Under the pieces are notes generated by a model that saw only the letters and a program-made list of their open reading frames with translations, was not told where the DNA came from and did no database searches. The position numbers were made by a program, and so were the translations under genes. Below, piece by piece: positions 1 through 8,455 of a DNA stretch of 42,009 bases; the first letter of the stretch is position 1; every line of letters begins with the position of its first letter. Location: the NCBI RefSeq assembly GCF_000723165.1, contig NZ_HG322949.1, positions 4,703,747 through 4,745,755 on the forward strand, read 5' to 3'. The DNA is from Janthinobacterium agaricidamnosum NBRC 102515 = DSM 9628. GTDB lineage: Bacteria > Pseudomonadota > Gammaproteobacteria > Burkholderiales > Burkholderiaceae_D.

Positions 1-221
1 AGGAGATGGAGGCGATCGATCCGGATCCGACCGGCCGCGAAAACGGATACATGGGCGGCGGTTATCTGCGTTTCCGGCGTATCTACATGGGCTCGGACAG
101 CTTCAAGCCGATGGGCGCGCAATATGCCGGACTGGCTCCCGCCGGACATGAGGCACAGCGCGGGGAGGCTATCGCCGGCCGCTATCCCCATCCGCAGCAA
201 GAAGCACAAAAAACCGCATAA
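1..221 (+). CDS. C-terminal end of an unrecognised protein (5' partial)
   Basis: The third frame is open from the first base of the window to a TAA at 219-221, giving about 72 residues. Codon third positions are strongly G/C, as in the neighbouring real genes, which argues for true coding. The visible tail is rich in Gly, Tyr, Arg and Met (for example GYMGGGYLRFRRIYMGSD) and ends in a polar Gln/Lys-rich stretch. The start lies outside the window; the in-frame ATG at 6 is probably internal. It converges on the CinA-like gene, with only 10 bp between the two stop codons. I do not recognise the family. Confidence 0.55.
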   Translation, partial: EMEAIDPDPTGRENGYMGGGYLRFRRIYMGSDSFKPMGAQYAGLAPAGHEAQRGEAIAGRYPHPQQEAQKTA

Positions 222-231
222 ACATGCGAGG

Positions 232-1047
232 CTAAGGACTGATCCCAGTAGGGACAGGTTCTTGGATAGTCTGGTATTCAGCCCGCAAACGGTCGAGTTC
301 TGCCCGCATCGCAGCGAACGCCTGTGCGGCCTGCCGTGGTTCGCCCTTGACGCCCAATTCGATATGGCGGCGCGTGACGGCGTCGCCGACGCTCGGCAAA
401 CTGAACACTTTCACCAGCGGAAACTGGGCTTCCAGCGCCACCATCAGCGGCGTCAGCGCCGACTCGGCGGTTTCATACACCAGCAGCGCATGTTCGGCAT
501 GCGGCACCCGGTTGAACAGCTGCGGATACTTGGTGTCGAGCACCCATTCGATCATCGGCCACGCCATCACCGGGAAACCCGGCACGAAATAATGTTCTTT
601 CAGCGAAAAGCCGGCGATCTTGTTATACGGATTCGGGATCAGCTCGGCGCCTTCGGCGAATTCCGCCATTTTCAGGCGGTGCAGGTTTTCCGGCGTATTG
701 AGATCCGCGGGAATGCCCGCTTCCAGGCCCATCTCGGTGATGCGCTGCTGGATGTTGCGTTTGCCCTGCTCATGCAAGACCAGCGGCAAGCCGAGCGCAT
801 CGGCGGCCGCCTGGCGGGTATGGTCGTCCGGCGTGGCGCCGATGCCGCCAAACGAGAACACGATATCGCCGCTGGCGAAGGTGCGTTTCAGCGTAGCGGC
901 GATACCTTCGGTATCGTCGCTCAGATATTGCGCCCACGACAATTGCAAGCCGCGCGCGGCCAGCAATTGCACAACCTTGGAAAAGTGCTGGTCGGCGCGC
1001 CTGCCCGACAAGATTTCGTCACCGATGATCAAAATACCGATAGCCAT
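232..1047 (-). CDS. Molybdopterin-binding (CinA N-domain / MoCF) protein
   Basis: 271 aa. The N-terminal half is a MoaB/Mog-like fold: residues 1-15 read MAIGILIIGDEILSG, and GGIGATPDD at 67-75 is the family's glycine/aspartate nucleotide-binding loop followed by HT. Full CinA proteins have a C-terminal nicotinamide-nucleotide amidohydrolase domain. This protein is too short for it and shows no such motif, so it belongs to the stand-alone 'competence/damage-inducible protein A' group; the actual reaction is not established for this form. The ATG is directly visible at 1045-1047. It is the last minus-strand gene after the EI24 operon, separated from it by a 157-bp repeat element. Confidence 0.85.
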   Translation of the reverse strand: MAIGILIIGDEILSGRRADQHFSKVVQLLAARGLQLSWAQYLSDDTEGIAATLKRTFASGDIVFSFGGIGATPDDHTRQAAADALGLPLVLHEQGKRNIQQRITEMGLEAGIPADLNTPENLHRLKMAEFAEGAELIPNPYNKIAGFSLKEHYFVPGFPVMAWPMIEWVLDTKYPQLFNRVPHAEHALLVYETAESALTPLMVALEAQFPLVKVFSLPSVGDAVTRRHIELGVKGEPRQAAQAFAAMRAELDRLRAEYQTIQEPVPTGISP

Positions 1048-1166
1048 AGCCGCCCTTGTTATCCTTGTTTATTCCTGTTGATGACACTGCCTGATGAAAC
1101 GATACAGCAGAAAAATGACAGCATCGTATCAGGAAACCTCGAAAAACCTGCTGCGCAGCGCACGTA

Positions 1167-1323
1167 GAGCCTATTCCAGTAGATGAATAGCCCTCTTCTG
1201 GCGCTCCTCAGGAACGGGGACTGCGTTGATCGTCGTCGCGTGGCGCGCCACGCTTGCTCCTCACGCCTGGTCCGCGCTCCTGATGCGCGGCCAGAACAAG
1301 ACGCTCACTATTGGGATAGGCTC
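1167..1323 (-). mobile_element. MITE-like palindromic element, copy 1 (diverged, inverted)
   Basis: 157-bp copy of the repeat also found at 26930-27087 and 41846-42003, here in reverse orientation. The ends are GAGCCTATTCCAGTAG and CTATTGGGATAGGCTC, each one base away from the perfect 16-bp inverted repeat of the other copies. By eye it differs from them by about seven substitutions and one single-base deletion. The flanking triplets GTA (1164-1166) and TTA (1324-1326) no longer match exactly, so this is probably the oldest insertion. It lies between the EI24 gene and the CinA-like gene and has no coding capacity for a transposase. Confidence 0.85.
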
Positions 1324-1365
1324 TTACTGGCCTGCATTGCTCGCGACAGTTTTCCGCAGTCCTCA

Positions 1366-2193
1366 TCAGGCATCGGCGGCGGGCACATCCATCATGCTGC
1401 TCACGCCGCGCAATGCGGCCAGCGCGTCGAGGCAATAATATTGAAACCATAAACCGGTAAAGATGAAAATCACCACGTACAGCCAGATCGCCAGCGCCGC
1501 CAGGAATGGAAACAGCACCACCGACATCACGCCGCCCATCCACAGCAAGCCCGGCGCCGCGCCGGCCGCGCCGGAAATCATGCCGATCGCCAGCAAGGGC
1601 CAGCGCCGTCCGCGCAAGATGGCGCGCCGCTCGTCGTCGCTGGCGTAATCGGCCAGCGCATCGTAGGCCACCACCCGATAGGTCAACCAGCCCCACAACA
1701 CCGCATGTGCGGCCAGCGCCAGCGGCGGCACGGCGTACAGCGGCAAGGTCAGCAGCCAGGCCAGCAAAAATACCAGGAAGGCGAAAATCGCAGTGACAAA
1801 ACTGCCGAGCAAGCTGCCGCCGCGTTTTTTTTCCAGCCACGGAAAATGGCGGCCGCCGACATGGCGCGCGATCGCCGGCATCGCGGCGATGCCGATGAAG
1901 ATCAGCGCCGTCAATATCATCAGCGGCAACAGCACCAGCATCGCGATCAGCGGCACGATCACGGTTTTCAGCATGCCCAGCCCGAAACTGGACAACACGC
2001 TGCCGCTGATCTTGAACCACTCGTGTTCGACGAACAACGCTTGCAAGCTGTCGACCAACGGTTGCAAGCCCCACCACAGCAAGCCGCCCCACAAGACCAC
2101 CGACAATAAAAAAGGAATCAGGCTCAATAGCAAGATCCGGCCATGCAGTTGCGACAACAGCGCCCTGCCATAGGCGTTCAAGACGGCGCGCAT
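1366..2193 (-). CDS. EI24-domain (CysZ-like) integral membrane protein
   Basis: 275 aa with several long hydrophobic segments (about residues 20-45, 70-105, 130-160, 195-255), an arrangement typical of the EI24/CysZ superfamily of bacterial membrane proteins. CysZ itself is a sulfate permease, but nothing here points to sulfur metabolism, so the substrate is unknown. The ATG (2191-2193) overlaps the upstream desaturase stop codon as TGATG, so translation is probably coupled. It is the fourth gene of the minus-strand operon starting at 4965. Repeat copy 1 begins 42 bp beyond its stop. Confidence 0.8.
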   Translation of the reverse strand: MRAVLNAYGRALLSQLHGRILLLSLIPFLLSVVLWGGLLWWGLQPLVDSLQALFVEHEWFKISGSVLSSFGLGMLKTVIVPLIAMLVLLPLMILTALIFIGIAAMPAIARHVGGRHFPWLEKKRGGSLLGSFVTAIFAFLVFLLAWLLTLPLYAVPPLALAAHAVLWGWLTYRVVAYDALADYASDDERRAILRGRRWPLLAIGMISGAAGAAPGLLWMGGVMSVVLFPFLAALAIWLYVVIFIFTGLWFQYYCLDALAALRGVSSMMDVPAADA

Positions 2194-3188
2194 CAGTTCG
2201 ACTTACGTTTCATATATTCACACATCCTGGTCAATCCCAGCCATTGTTGTTGCCAAAAACCGCAGCCATAATCGCGCCCCGGCCGCGTTACGCCATCCTT
2301 GCCGGTGCGCGGCAATTGATCGCGGATGCCGGTAGCGGCAAAATTCTCGGAAAAATTGGCGGTGCGAAACAGCATATCCCACAGCGGCAGCACCACCCCG
2401 AAATTGCAGCCACCCAGGGTGCCCTTGCCGGCCGATTCGTGGCCGACGCCGATCGCGTGATGGGTGCGGTGAAAACGCGGCGAAATCAGCAGCCGCTCGC
2501 CAATATAACCGAAGTGCAAACGGATATTCGAATGCTGCAAGCTTTGCAAGATGCGCGACACCGATACCAGCAGCACATATTGTCCCGGCGGCACGCCGAT
2601 GGCCAGCGCGATCAAGGCCATGTAAATGTCGCGGATGACATCGTCGAGCACGTGGTTGCGGTCATCGCTCCACAAATTCATGTTTTGCTGGCTGTGATGC
2701 AAGCTGTGCAAGCCCCACCACCAGCCGAAATGATGCGACGCGCGGTGATACCAGTAATCGAAGAAATCCAGTACCACGAAATACAGCAGGAAACTGGCTA
2801 TCGGACTGATATCCGGCCACAAGGTTTCCAGGTTGACCGGGTGGATATTATCCAGCCGCAGCCAGCCGGCCAGGCTGTCCGTCAACGGGTCGAGCGTGAA
2901 AAACACCAGCACCGAAAACAGGCCGATGCGGTGCAGCACGGTGTAAATGAAATCATTCCAGCGGGCGCGCGGATCGGTCATCTTTTGCGCCGGAAACCAG
3001 GATTCCAGCGGCCGCAGCACGATGAACAGCAAGACCAGTTCGCAGATGCCGATCAGCAGCCACTCGGTGCCTTCAAACGCTTCTTCGGTATATTCTCCGA
3101 AGCCCAGGTGGTAGACCAGCGGATTGACGATGGTTTGGAACAGCCAGCCTTGCGCCACGCCAAACCAGTCCGCAAAAAATTGCATCAT
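2193..3188 (-). CDS. Fatty acid hydroxylase / sterol desaturase family membrane protein
   Basis: 331 aa. The family's histidine clusters that bind a di-iron centre are all present: HRASHH at 148-153, HSLHH at 161-165 and HRTHH at 240-244, with further His/Asp residues between (WSDDRNH about 173-179). Hydrophobic spans lie near residues 45-65, 85-105, 130-145 and 185-215. Members hydroxylate or desaturate lipid chains at the membrane using O2; the substrate here cannot be read from sequence. The start codons ATGATG at 3188/3185 overlap the deacetylase stop, and the gene's own stop overlaps the next ATG, so it sits inside a translationally coupled operon. Confidence 0.88.
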   Translation of the reverse strand: MMQFFADWFGVAQGWLFQTIVNPLVYHLGFGEYTEEAFEGTEWLLIGICELVLLFIVLRPLESWFPAQKMTDPRARWNDFIYTVLHRIGLFSVLVFFTLDPLTDSLAGWLRLDNIHPVNLETLWPDISPIASFLLYFVVLDFFDYWYHRASHHFGWWWGLHSLHHSQQNMNLWSDDRNHVLDDVIRDIYMALIALAIGVPPGQYVLLVSVSRILQSLQHSNIRLHFGYIGERLLISPRFHRTHHAIGVGHESAGKGTLGGCNFGVVLPLWDMLFRTANFSENFAATGIRDQLPRTGKDGVTRPGRDYGCGFWQQQWLGLTRMCEYMKRKSN

Positions 3189-3985
3189 GGATGGGTCACT
3201 TTGGAAGAGTAGTCAGGATGTTCCCGCATGGTAGCAAAACAAAAGCCTTTTTGCTCTAAACCAACAATCAACGCCTCCAGGTTGGCCGGCGCCCATGGGT
3301 CCTTGCGCGACCAGATGCCCATGTGCGCAATGAAAATATCGCCGTCGCGCAAATTGGCCAGCGCGCGTTTGAGCAGCATCGCGTTCGGATATTTTTCACT
3401 CGACAATTCATCGCCGGAAAAACCGGCCGGCGCCCACGCCACGTGCTGGTAGCCGCAAGCCTTGCCGGCCGCCAATGTCAGCGGCGATATCTTGCCGCCC
3501 GGCGCGCGCCACAGCGGATCGAGCTTGCTGCCGGTCAATTGCTGGAAGCGCTGGTCGACCCGCTGGATTTCCTCGCAATACTGGGCGGCGCTCCATTGCT
3601 GCTGCTTGCCGCCATCCTTGCCGAATTGCGGTTTGACATTCATCAAGCCATTCGCTTGATCGCGTTGCCAATACACATGATCAAAGGTATGCGAACCGAA
3701 GGCGTGACCTTCCGCGACGCGCGCTTTCCAGTAGGGCGCCCACGCAGGATCGAGCGAATAATCGCCACGCGTGGTTTTTTCATTGGCCAGGAAAAACGTC
3801 GCCTTGATGTGGTGCCGCTTCAAAACCTCGGCGATCAAGTCCGCCTGCGACTGGCTGCCGGTGTCGAAGGTCAGATAAATCGTGCCCTTGCAGGCCGGGC
3901 CGGACTGGGCCGAGGTGGCCGCCTGGGCCGGCAACAGCGCGGCCATGACCAGCAGCGCCAGCGCGTTTTTTTTGAATAAGGACAT
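3185..3985 (-). CDS. Secreted polysaccharide deacetylase (NodB-like), variant active site
   Basis: 266 aa with a clear signal peptide (K5-K6, hydrophobic 8-20, cleavage about AQA-A at 20-23). The NodB fold motifs are visible: TFDTG at 39-43 (motif 1) and SHTFDH at 98-103 (motif 2, H99 and H103 as metal ligands), followed by WRAPGGK and FIAHMG later. Motif 1 in most members is TFDDG, where the second Asp binds metal; here it is Thr42. The family removes N- or O-acetyl groups from peptidoglycan, chitin-like or exopolysaccharide chains in the periplasm. The gene starts 8 bp after the beta-propeller gene and overlaps the desaturase start. Confidence 0.85.
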   Translation of the reverse strand: MSLFKKNALALLVMAALLPAQAATSAQSGPACKGTIYLTFDTGSQSQADLIAEVLKRHHIKATFFLANEKTTRGDYSLDPAWAPYWKARVAEGHAFGSHTFDHVYWQRDQANGLMNVKPQFGKDGGKQQQWSAAQYCEEIQRVDQRFQQLTGSKLDPLWRAPGGKISPLTLAAGKACGYQHVAWAPAGFSGDELSSEKYPNAMLLKRALANLRDGDIFIAHMGIWSRKDPWAPANLEALIVGLEQKGFCFATMREHPDYSSKVTHP

Positions 3986-3993
3986 GGCCAGCC

Positions 3994-4965
3994 CTACATG
4001 CGCGGCGAGTGGTTCGCGAAATACACGCCATGCGGCGAGCGGCCCACCGGGATCAGCTTGATCACCTTGCGGCCAGGAATATCGATCACCGCCACTTTTT
4101 TAATCCAGCGCAAGGTCACCCACATGGTCTTGCCGTCCGGCGTAATTTCCATGCAGTCAGGACCACCCGGCACATTGATGGTGCCGACGTTTTCCAGCGT
4201 TTGCTGGTCGATGATATTGATGGTGTTCGAGACCCGGTTCGAGACGAACGTCATGCGCTTGTCGCCCAGCGCGCGGAAATTGTGCGTGCCGGCGCCCGCC
4301 TTGATGCGCTTGACGGTTTTCTGGGTCTTCCAGTCGATCACTTCCACGTAGTCGCTGCCCATGATGCCAACCAACAAATACTTGCCATCCGGCGTCATCG
4401 TGATGCCGGCCGGCGCGGGGCCGACCTTCATGGTCCACTTGACGGTCTGGGTGGTCAAATCGATCGCGCTGACTTCATTGCTGCCCTGCTGGGTAATGAA
4501 TACCATCGTGCTGCTGTCATTGAACGCCATGTGGCTCGGCAACTTGGCCAGCGGCAAGCGCTTGGCCAGCGTCAGGTTCTGGCCGTCGTAGCGGTACAGG
4601 TCGACCCGGTCCAGGCGCAGCGAATTCGACACAAACCATTTTTGATCGGGCGAAAAGCCGATCTGGTACGGGTCCAGGATATCCTTGATGCGGCGCTGGA
4701 TCTGGCCGGTCTTCGGATCGAGGAAAATCAATTCATTGCCTACCGAGCTGGCGACGATCAGCGACTTGCCGTCCGGCGTTTCCATCAAATGATGCGGCTC
4801 CTTGCCGACCGGGAAAGTCGACAGCACGCCATAGGTATTCTGGTCCAGCAATTGAACCGTCGCATCGCGCGAATTAAGAACCACCACCACCTCCGCGTGC
4901 GCCGTATTGATCGCGGAGATGAGGCAGATACTGGAAAAAACAAGGCGGCGTAGACTGCGGAACAT
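3994..4965 (-). CDS. Secreted YVTN-type beta-propeller protein
   Basis: 323 aa from the ATG at 4965. The reading frame stays open further upstream, but this start yields a proper signal peptide (MFRSLRRLVF..., cleavage after THA near residue 24), so I prefer it. The mature part is made of repeated 40-45-residue blades, each with a T-P-D-G-K / S-P-D-Q-K turn followed by V(A/S)N- or V-I-D-type strands, as in YVTN/lactonase-like seven-bladed propellers. No catalytic residues can be assigned; such proteins often bind ligands or partners in the periplasm. It is the first gene of the operon leading to deacetylase, hydroxylase and EI24 protein. I see no convincing ribosome binding site. Confidence 0.82.
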   Translation of the reverse strand: MFRSLRRLVFSSICLISAINTAHAEVVVVLNSRDATVQLLDQNTYGVLSTFPVGKEPHHLMETPDGKSLIVASSVGNELIFLDPKTGQIQRRIKDILDPYQIGFSPDQKWFVSNSLRLDRVDLYRYDGQNLTLAKRLPLAKLPSHMAFNDSSTMVFITQQGSNEVSAIDLTTQTVKWTMKVGPAPAGITMTPDGKYLLVGIMGSDYVEVIDWKTQKTVKRIKAGAGTHNFRALGDKRMTFVSNRVSNTINIIDQQTLENVGTINVPGGPDCMEITPDGKTMWVTLRWIKKVAVIDIPGRKVIKLIPVGRSPHGVYFANHSPRM

Positions 4966-5178
4966 GGGCAAAACCAATGGTAAGGAGGAAAGCCGTATTT
5001 TACGTGCAAAGCAGCACACGATTGAAGTTATTGAACACCTTATTGGCAACAATGTTGCACACACCAGAACGCCGGTGCCCGCAAACCGCGCATTTCTGGC
5101 GCGACAGCCGCATCGATGGCGGTTTCGCGGCGCTTGGACTACAATTCCAGGTTCTTTATGACACAAACAAGGAACATC

Positions 5179-5535
5179 ATGTCCATCATCACTACCGAAA
5201 CCGGCCTGCAATACGAAGAATTGACCGTTGGCGAAGGCGCCGTGGCGACCGCGGGTCAAAACGTGGTTGTGCACTACACCGGCTGGCTGCAAAACGACGA
5301 CGGCAGCGCCGGCGCCAAATTCGATTCCAGCAAGGACCGCAACGACCCATTCGAATTCCCATTGGGCGCCGGCCGCGTGATCCAGGGTTGGGATCAGGGC
5401 GTGCAAGGCATGAAAGTCGGCGGCAAGCGCAAGCTGATCATCCCGGCGGCGCTGGGCTACGGTTCGCGCGGCGCCGGCGGCGCGATTCCGCCAAACGCCA
5501 CCCTGATTTTCGACGTCGAACTGCTGGGCGTGTAA
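5179..5535 (+). CDS. FKBP-type peptidyl-prolyl cis-trans isomerase
   Basis: 118 aa. This is a single FKBP domain without signal peptide: [52 protein letters not shown] and [14 protein letters not shown] are all standard FKBP strands carrying the active-site aromatics. It catalyses proline isomerisation, assisting folding in the cytoplasm. The frame is open upstream, but ATG 5179, preceded by AAGGA eight bases away, gives the normal family N-terminus. Its stop TAA overlaps the ATG of the following lipoprotein gene (TAATG). Confidence 0.93.
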   Translation: MSIITTETGLQYEELTVGEGAVATAGQNVVVHYTGWLQNDDGSAGAKFDSSKDRNDPFEFPLGAGRVIQGWDQGVQGMKVGGKRKLIIPAALGYGSRGAGGAIPPNATLIFDVELLGV

Positions 5536-5741
5536 TGCAAGCGGCGACTGTTACAGGGATGCGCGGCGCCCTGCTGCTGGCGGTTTGCCTGCCGGCATTG
5601 GGCGGCTGCACCGCGATCGCGGTCACCTCGACAGTCGTCGGCGCCGGCGTTTCGGTGGCATCGACCGCGGTCGACGCCACCGTGCTGGTCGGCAAAGGCG
5701 TGGTCAAGGCAGGCAGCGCCGTGGCCGGGTCGGGTAACTGA
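5535..5741 (+). CDS. Small lipoprotein of unknown function
   Basis: 68 aa, starting on the ATG that overlaps the FKBP stop codon. A short hydrophobic signal (GALLLAVCLPALGGC) ends in a lipobox with Cys25 as the likely lipidated residue. The mature 43-residue part consists almost only of Ala, Val, Thr, Ser and Gly in a TAV-rich pattern (TAIAVTSTVVGAG, STAVDATVLVGKG). It resembles widespread short proteobacterial lipoproteins with no known function. The overlap with the FKBP gene indicates co-translation. No terminator follows immediately. Confidence 0.7.
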   Translation: MQAATVTGMRGALLLAVCLPALGGCTAIAVTSTVVGAGVSVASTAVDATVLVGKGVVKAGSAVAGSGN

Positions 5742-5866
5742 GCCTGGCAACTGCTTGAGTTCTCAATTCTCAGGCAAGAATACTTCCCGTTTTATCCTTC
5801 CCTTTCAAGAAACTCCACCGCTACACGGCAAAAACCGGCGCGGCGCCATATTCGAGTATCTCCTCT

Positions 5867-5906
5867 ACTGTTTTATAGCGTTTTAACACTGTTTTATTAC
5901 TATGAT
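5867..5906 (+). promoter_or_regulatory. Paired 10-bp direct repeats before a -10-like box, upstream of the acyl-CoA-binding protein gene
   Basis: ACTGTTTTAT occurs at 5867-5876 and 5888-5897, exactly 21 bp apart (two helical turns), followed 3 bp later by TATGAT at 5901-5906, which is one base from a consensus -10. No good -35 hexamer is visible; the second repeat occupies its place. This looks like an activator or repressor site pair, but the factor is unknown. Confidence 0.35.
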
Positions 5907-5956
5907 GTCGGACGTTCCTCGATTTCAGAGCAATATTTCATCCAACAGGAGACTCC

Positions 5957-6211
5957 ATGAGTTTACAAGAGCAATTCGAGCAAGCGCAGCTTGACTCCAA
6001 GACCCTGTCCGAGCGTCCGGACAATATGACTTTGCTGAAAATGTATGCGTTGTTCAAGCAAGGTTCCAACGGCGATGCGAGCGGTGACCGTCCCGGCTTC
6101 ACCGACATGATCGGCCGCGCCAAGTTCGACGCCTGGGCCGCGCTGGCCGGCACCTCGATCGAAGATGCGCAACAACAATATATCGACCTGGTCGACGACT
6201 TGAAGGACTGA
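5957..6211 (+). CDS. Acyl-CoA-binding protein
   Basis: 84 aa, the usual size for a free-standing ACBP four-helix bundle. Diagnostic parts are LSERPDNMTLLKMYALFKQ at 18-35, GDRPGF at 43-48 and GRAKFDAWAALAG at 53-65, where the Tyr/Lys/Trp residues that hold acyl-CoA are located. It buffers and delivers long-chain acyl-CoA in the cytosol. Bacterial copies are uncommon outside certain proteobacteria, and the PHA/lipid genes elsewhere in the window are compatible with such a role. The ATG is preceded by AGGAG. It stands alone; a strong terminator for the convergent proX lies just after it. Confidence 0.92.
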   Translation: MSLQEQFEQAQLDSKTLSERPDNMTLLKMYALFKQGSNGDASGDRPGFTDMIGRAKFDAWAALAGTSIEDAQQQYIDLVDDLKD

Positions 6212-6231
6212 TGCCCCAGGCACGCTGCGCA

Positions 6232-6261
6232 TAAAAAAACGGCTATCCATACGATAGCCGT
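6232..6261 (-). terminator. Intrinsic terminator of proX
   Basis: ACGGCTATC (6239-6247), loop CATAC, and GATAGCCGT (6253-6261) form a perfect 9-bp stem. Read on the minus strand it is followed by a run of seven T. The plus-strand side has no good T tract, so it mainly serves the proVWX transcript. Confidence 0.85.
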
Positions 6262-6284
6262 GGTTGTTTCAAGCCCGATTCAGC

Positions 6285-7316
6285 TTACTTTTTCGCCGCC
6301 GCCAGGGCCGCCGCGATCCAGCCGTCGAACGTTTCCTGGTGCCACTTGATCCAGCCATCGGTCTGCCGTTCGATATCTTCCGGACGATTCTGGCCGTCGC
6401 GCATGCGCTGGTTTTGCGCATTGATGTCGGCCACCGGCAATTGCATCACCTCGAATAATTTGGCCGCCGCCGGATTATGGTCGGCGAAAATCTTGTTGGA
6501 CACGATGCGCGCGGTATTCACCGGGAAGCCGTAATTGCTCCCGTCCGGCAAGGCGGTATCGACCTTGCCCTGCTCGCCCGGCAAGGCCGAGAACGGCACT
6601 TTCAGCCACACCACATCCTTGCCCGGCACCAGCACGCCACTCACCCAGTACGGGGTCCAGGTGTAATACAAAATCGGTTCGCCGCGCTGGTAGCGGCCAA
6701 TGGTGTCGGCCATCAACGCCGCGTAGCTGCCTTGCACGTGGGTCACGGTTTCGCGCAATTTATAGGCCGTCAACTGGTGTTCGATGACCGCTTCGCAACC
6801 CCAGCCAGGATTACACCCCGTCAAATCAGCCTTGCCGTCGCCGTCATGGTCGAACAATTTGGCCAGGTTAGGATCGCGCAACTGATCGATATTGGTGATG
6901 CCGTATTTGTCGGCGCTGGCCTTGTCGATCAAATAGCCTTGCGCGGCCGGCCCGGCGTACTGGCCGGTGCGCGACAGTTTGGCGTCGCCGCCGGCGTTCT
7001 TGTAAAAGTCGGCGTGCATCGGGTCCCAATGCACCGCCATGAAGGTGGCGTCGCCATTGGCGATGGCGATGTGGGCGGTCGGGTATTCGACTTCCTTGAT
7101 CGGCGCCACGTCGTAGCCCAGCTTTTGCAGCGCACGGCTGACCAGCAGGGTCTGGAAGGTTTCTTCGGCAATCGAACTTTGCAGCGGCTGCACCGCGATG
7201 CCTTTGCCGGGCAAATTATTGACAAGCACTGCTTCGGCGGCGCTGGCCAGGCCGACGCTGAAGAACAGCACGGCGCCGGCGAATACATGACGCAAATACG
7301 CATTTTTTATTATCAT
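6285..7316 (-). CDS. proX: Glycine betaine/proline-type ABC transporter, periplasmic binding protein
   Basis: 343 aa from ATG 7316, chosen because AAAGGA lies six bases upstream and a signal peptide follows (hydrophobic [17 protein letters not shown], cleavage near residue 27). The rest is an OpuAC-type binding fold: [10 protein letters not shown] and [10 protein letters not shown] carry the aromatic/His residues that form the cation-pi box for quaternary amines. It captures glycine betaine, proline betaine or choline-like osmolytes for ProVW. It is the third gene of proV-proW-proX, 14 bp after proW, with a terminator behind it. Confidence 0.9.
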   Translation of the reverse strand: MIIKNAYLRHVFAGAVLFFSVGLASAAEAVLVNNLPGKGIAVQPLQSSIAEETFQTLLVSRALQKLGYDVAPIKEVEYPTAHIAIANGDATFMAVHWDPMHADFYKNAGGDAKLSRTGQYAGPAAQGYLIDKASADKYGITNIDQLRDPNLAKLFDHDGDGKADLTGCNPGWGCEAVIEHQLTAYKLRETVTHVQGSYAALMADTIGRYQRGEPILYYTWTPYWVSGVLVPGKDVVWLKVPFSALPGEQGKVDTALPDGSNYGFPVNTARIVSNKIFADHNPAAAKLFEVMQLPVADINAQNQRMRDGQNRPEDIERQTDGWIKWHQETFDGWIAAALAAAKK

Positions 7317-7330
7317 GAAATTCCTTTTAA

Positions 7331-8455
7331 TTATTGGGCGGCCAACGCGGCCCGTGCTTCGGCCGGATTGTCGTTGCGGCTGCGCTGCCACAGGCGGCTG
7401 ACAAAACCGGCCGGGCCGGTTTGCCACCAGTGGCGCACGCCGCGGCGCGGCTGGCCCATCGCTTGCGTCAAGCGGTCCAGCGTGATCGCCAGCAGCACGA
7501 TGCCAAGACCGCCAACCGATGCCAGGCCCATGTCGAGACGGCCGATGCCGCGCAATACCATTTGACCCAGGCCGCCGACCGCGATCATCGACGCGATCAC
7601 CACCATCGACAGCGACAGCATCAGCGACTGGTTGATGCCGGCCATGATCGATGGCATCGCCAGCGGGAATTGCACCTTGGTCAGCAATTGCCATGGCGAC
7701 GCGCCATACGCGCGGGCCGCCTCGATCAGGTCGGGACGCACCTGGCGAATGCCCAGGTTGGTCAGGCGCACCAGCGGCGGCAGCGCAAAGATGATCGTGA
7801 CGATCACGCCCGGCGCATTGCCGATACCAAACAACATCACCACCGGCACCAGATAGACAAAGGCCGGCGTGGTCTGCATCGCATCGAGCACCGGGCGCAT
7901 CCAGCGCTGGGCCCGGTCGCTACTGGCCAGCAATATCCCTAAAGGCAAGCCTATGGCAAGACAGAAAGCCAGCGAGGTCAGCACCAGCGACAGCGTCACC
8001 ATCGCTTCCGGCCAAATGCCCAGCATAGCCACCAGCAGCAGCGCCAGCACGGTGCCGACGGCCAGCGTGCGGCTGGTGAATTGCCAGGCCAGCAAGCCGA
8101 TGATGGCGATCACGGTCAGCGACGGCGCGCTTTGCAGCAAGCCGTCGACGCTGGTCAGGGTGCTGTCGATCGGCGCGCGCACCGCCTGGAAGAATGGACG
8201 GAAATGCTGCACCACCCAGCCCAGGCCGTGGTTGATCCAGCTTTCCAGCGGCAGCGAGCCATCGAATAACTGGTGCAGCTGGAAACCGCTGCCGGCATCG
8301 ACCGGCGCCGCCGGCAAGTCCAGCCAGCGCGTGTCGGGCACGCTGACGGCGTCGGTGGCCCAGGGATTGATGAAGGCAGGCGCGGCGGGAGCAACTTGCG
8401 GTATCGTCGCGGCGCTGTCGATCACGGTGTGTACCGCGCTTGGGGAGGTCATCAT
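7331..8455 (-). CDS. proW: Glycine betaine/proline-type ABC transporter, permease
   Basis: 374 aa. A long hydrophilic N-terminal region (about 100 residues), as in E. coli ProW, precedes about six to seven membrane spans from residue 110 on. The cytoplasmic coupling loop (EAA motif) is [28 protein letters not shown] in the second half of the protein. It forms the membrane channel of the importer. The ATG (8453-8455) overlaps the proV stop as ATGA, and AAAGG stands six bases before it, so the two subunits are translationally coupled. Confidence 0.92.
   Translation of the reverse strand: MMTSPSAVHTVIDSAATIPQVAPAAPAFINPWATDAVSVPDTRWLDLPAAPVDAGSGFQLHQLFDGSLPLESWINHGLGWVVQHFRPFFQAVRAPIDSTLTSVDGLLQSAPSLTVIAIIGLLAWQFTSRTLAVGTVLALLLVAMLGIWPEAMVTLSLVLTSLAFCLAIGLPLGILLASSDRAQRWMRPVLDAMQTTPAFVYLVPVVMLFGIGNAPGVIVTIIFALPPLVRLTNLGIRQVRPDLIEAARAYGASPWQLLTKVQFPLAMPSIMAGINQSLMLSLSMVVIASMIAVGGLGQMVLRGIGRLDMGLASVGGLGIVLLAITLDRLTQAMGQPRRGVRHWWQTGPAGFVSRLWQRSRNDNPAEARAALAAQ

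Noticed and set aside
1183..1452. Short open frames containing RLVRAPDARPEQDAHYW in all three repeat copies (also near 41850-41929).
   Set aside because: They are translations of the non-coding palindromic element running into the antisense of neighbouring genes. Conservation comes from the repeat, not from protein selection.
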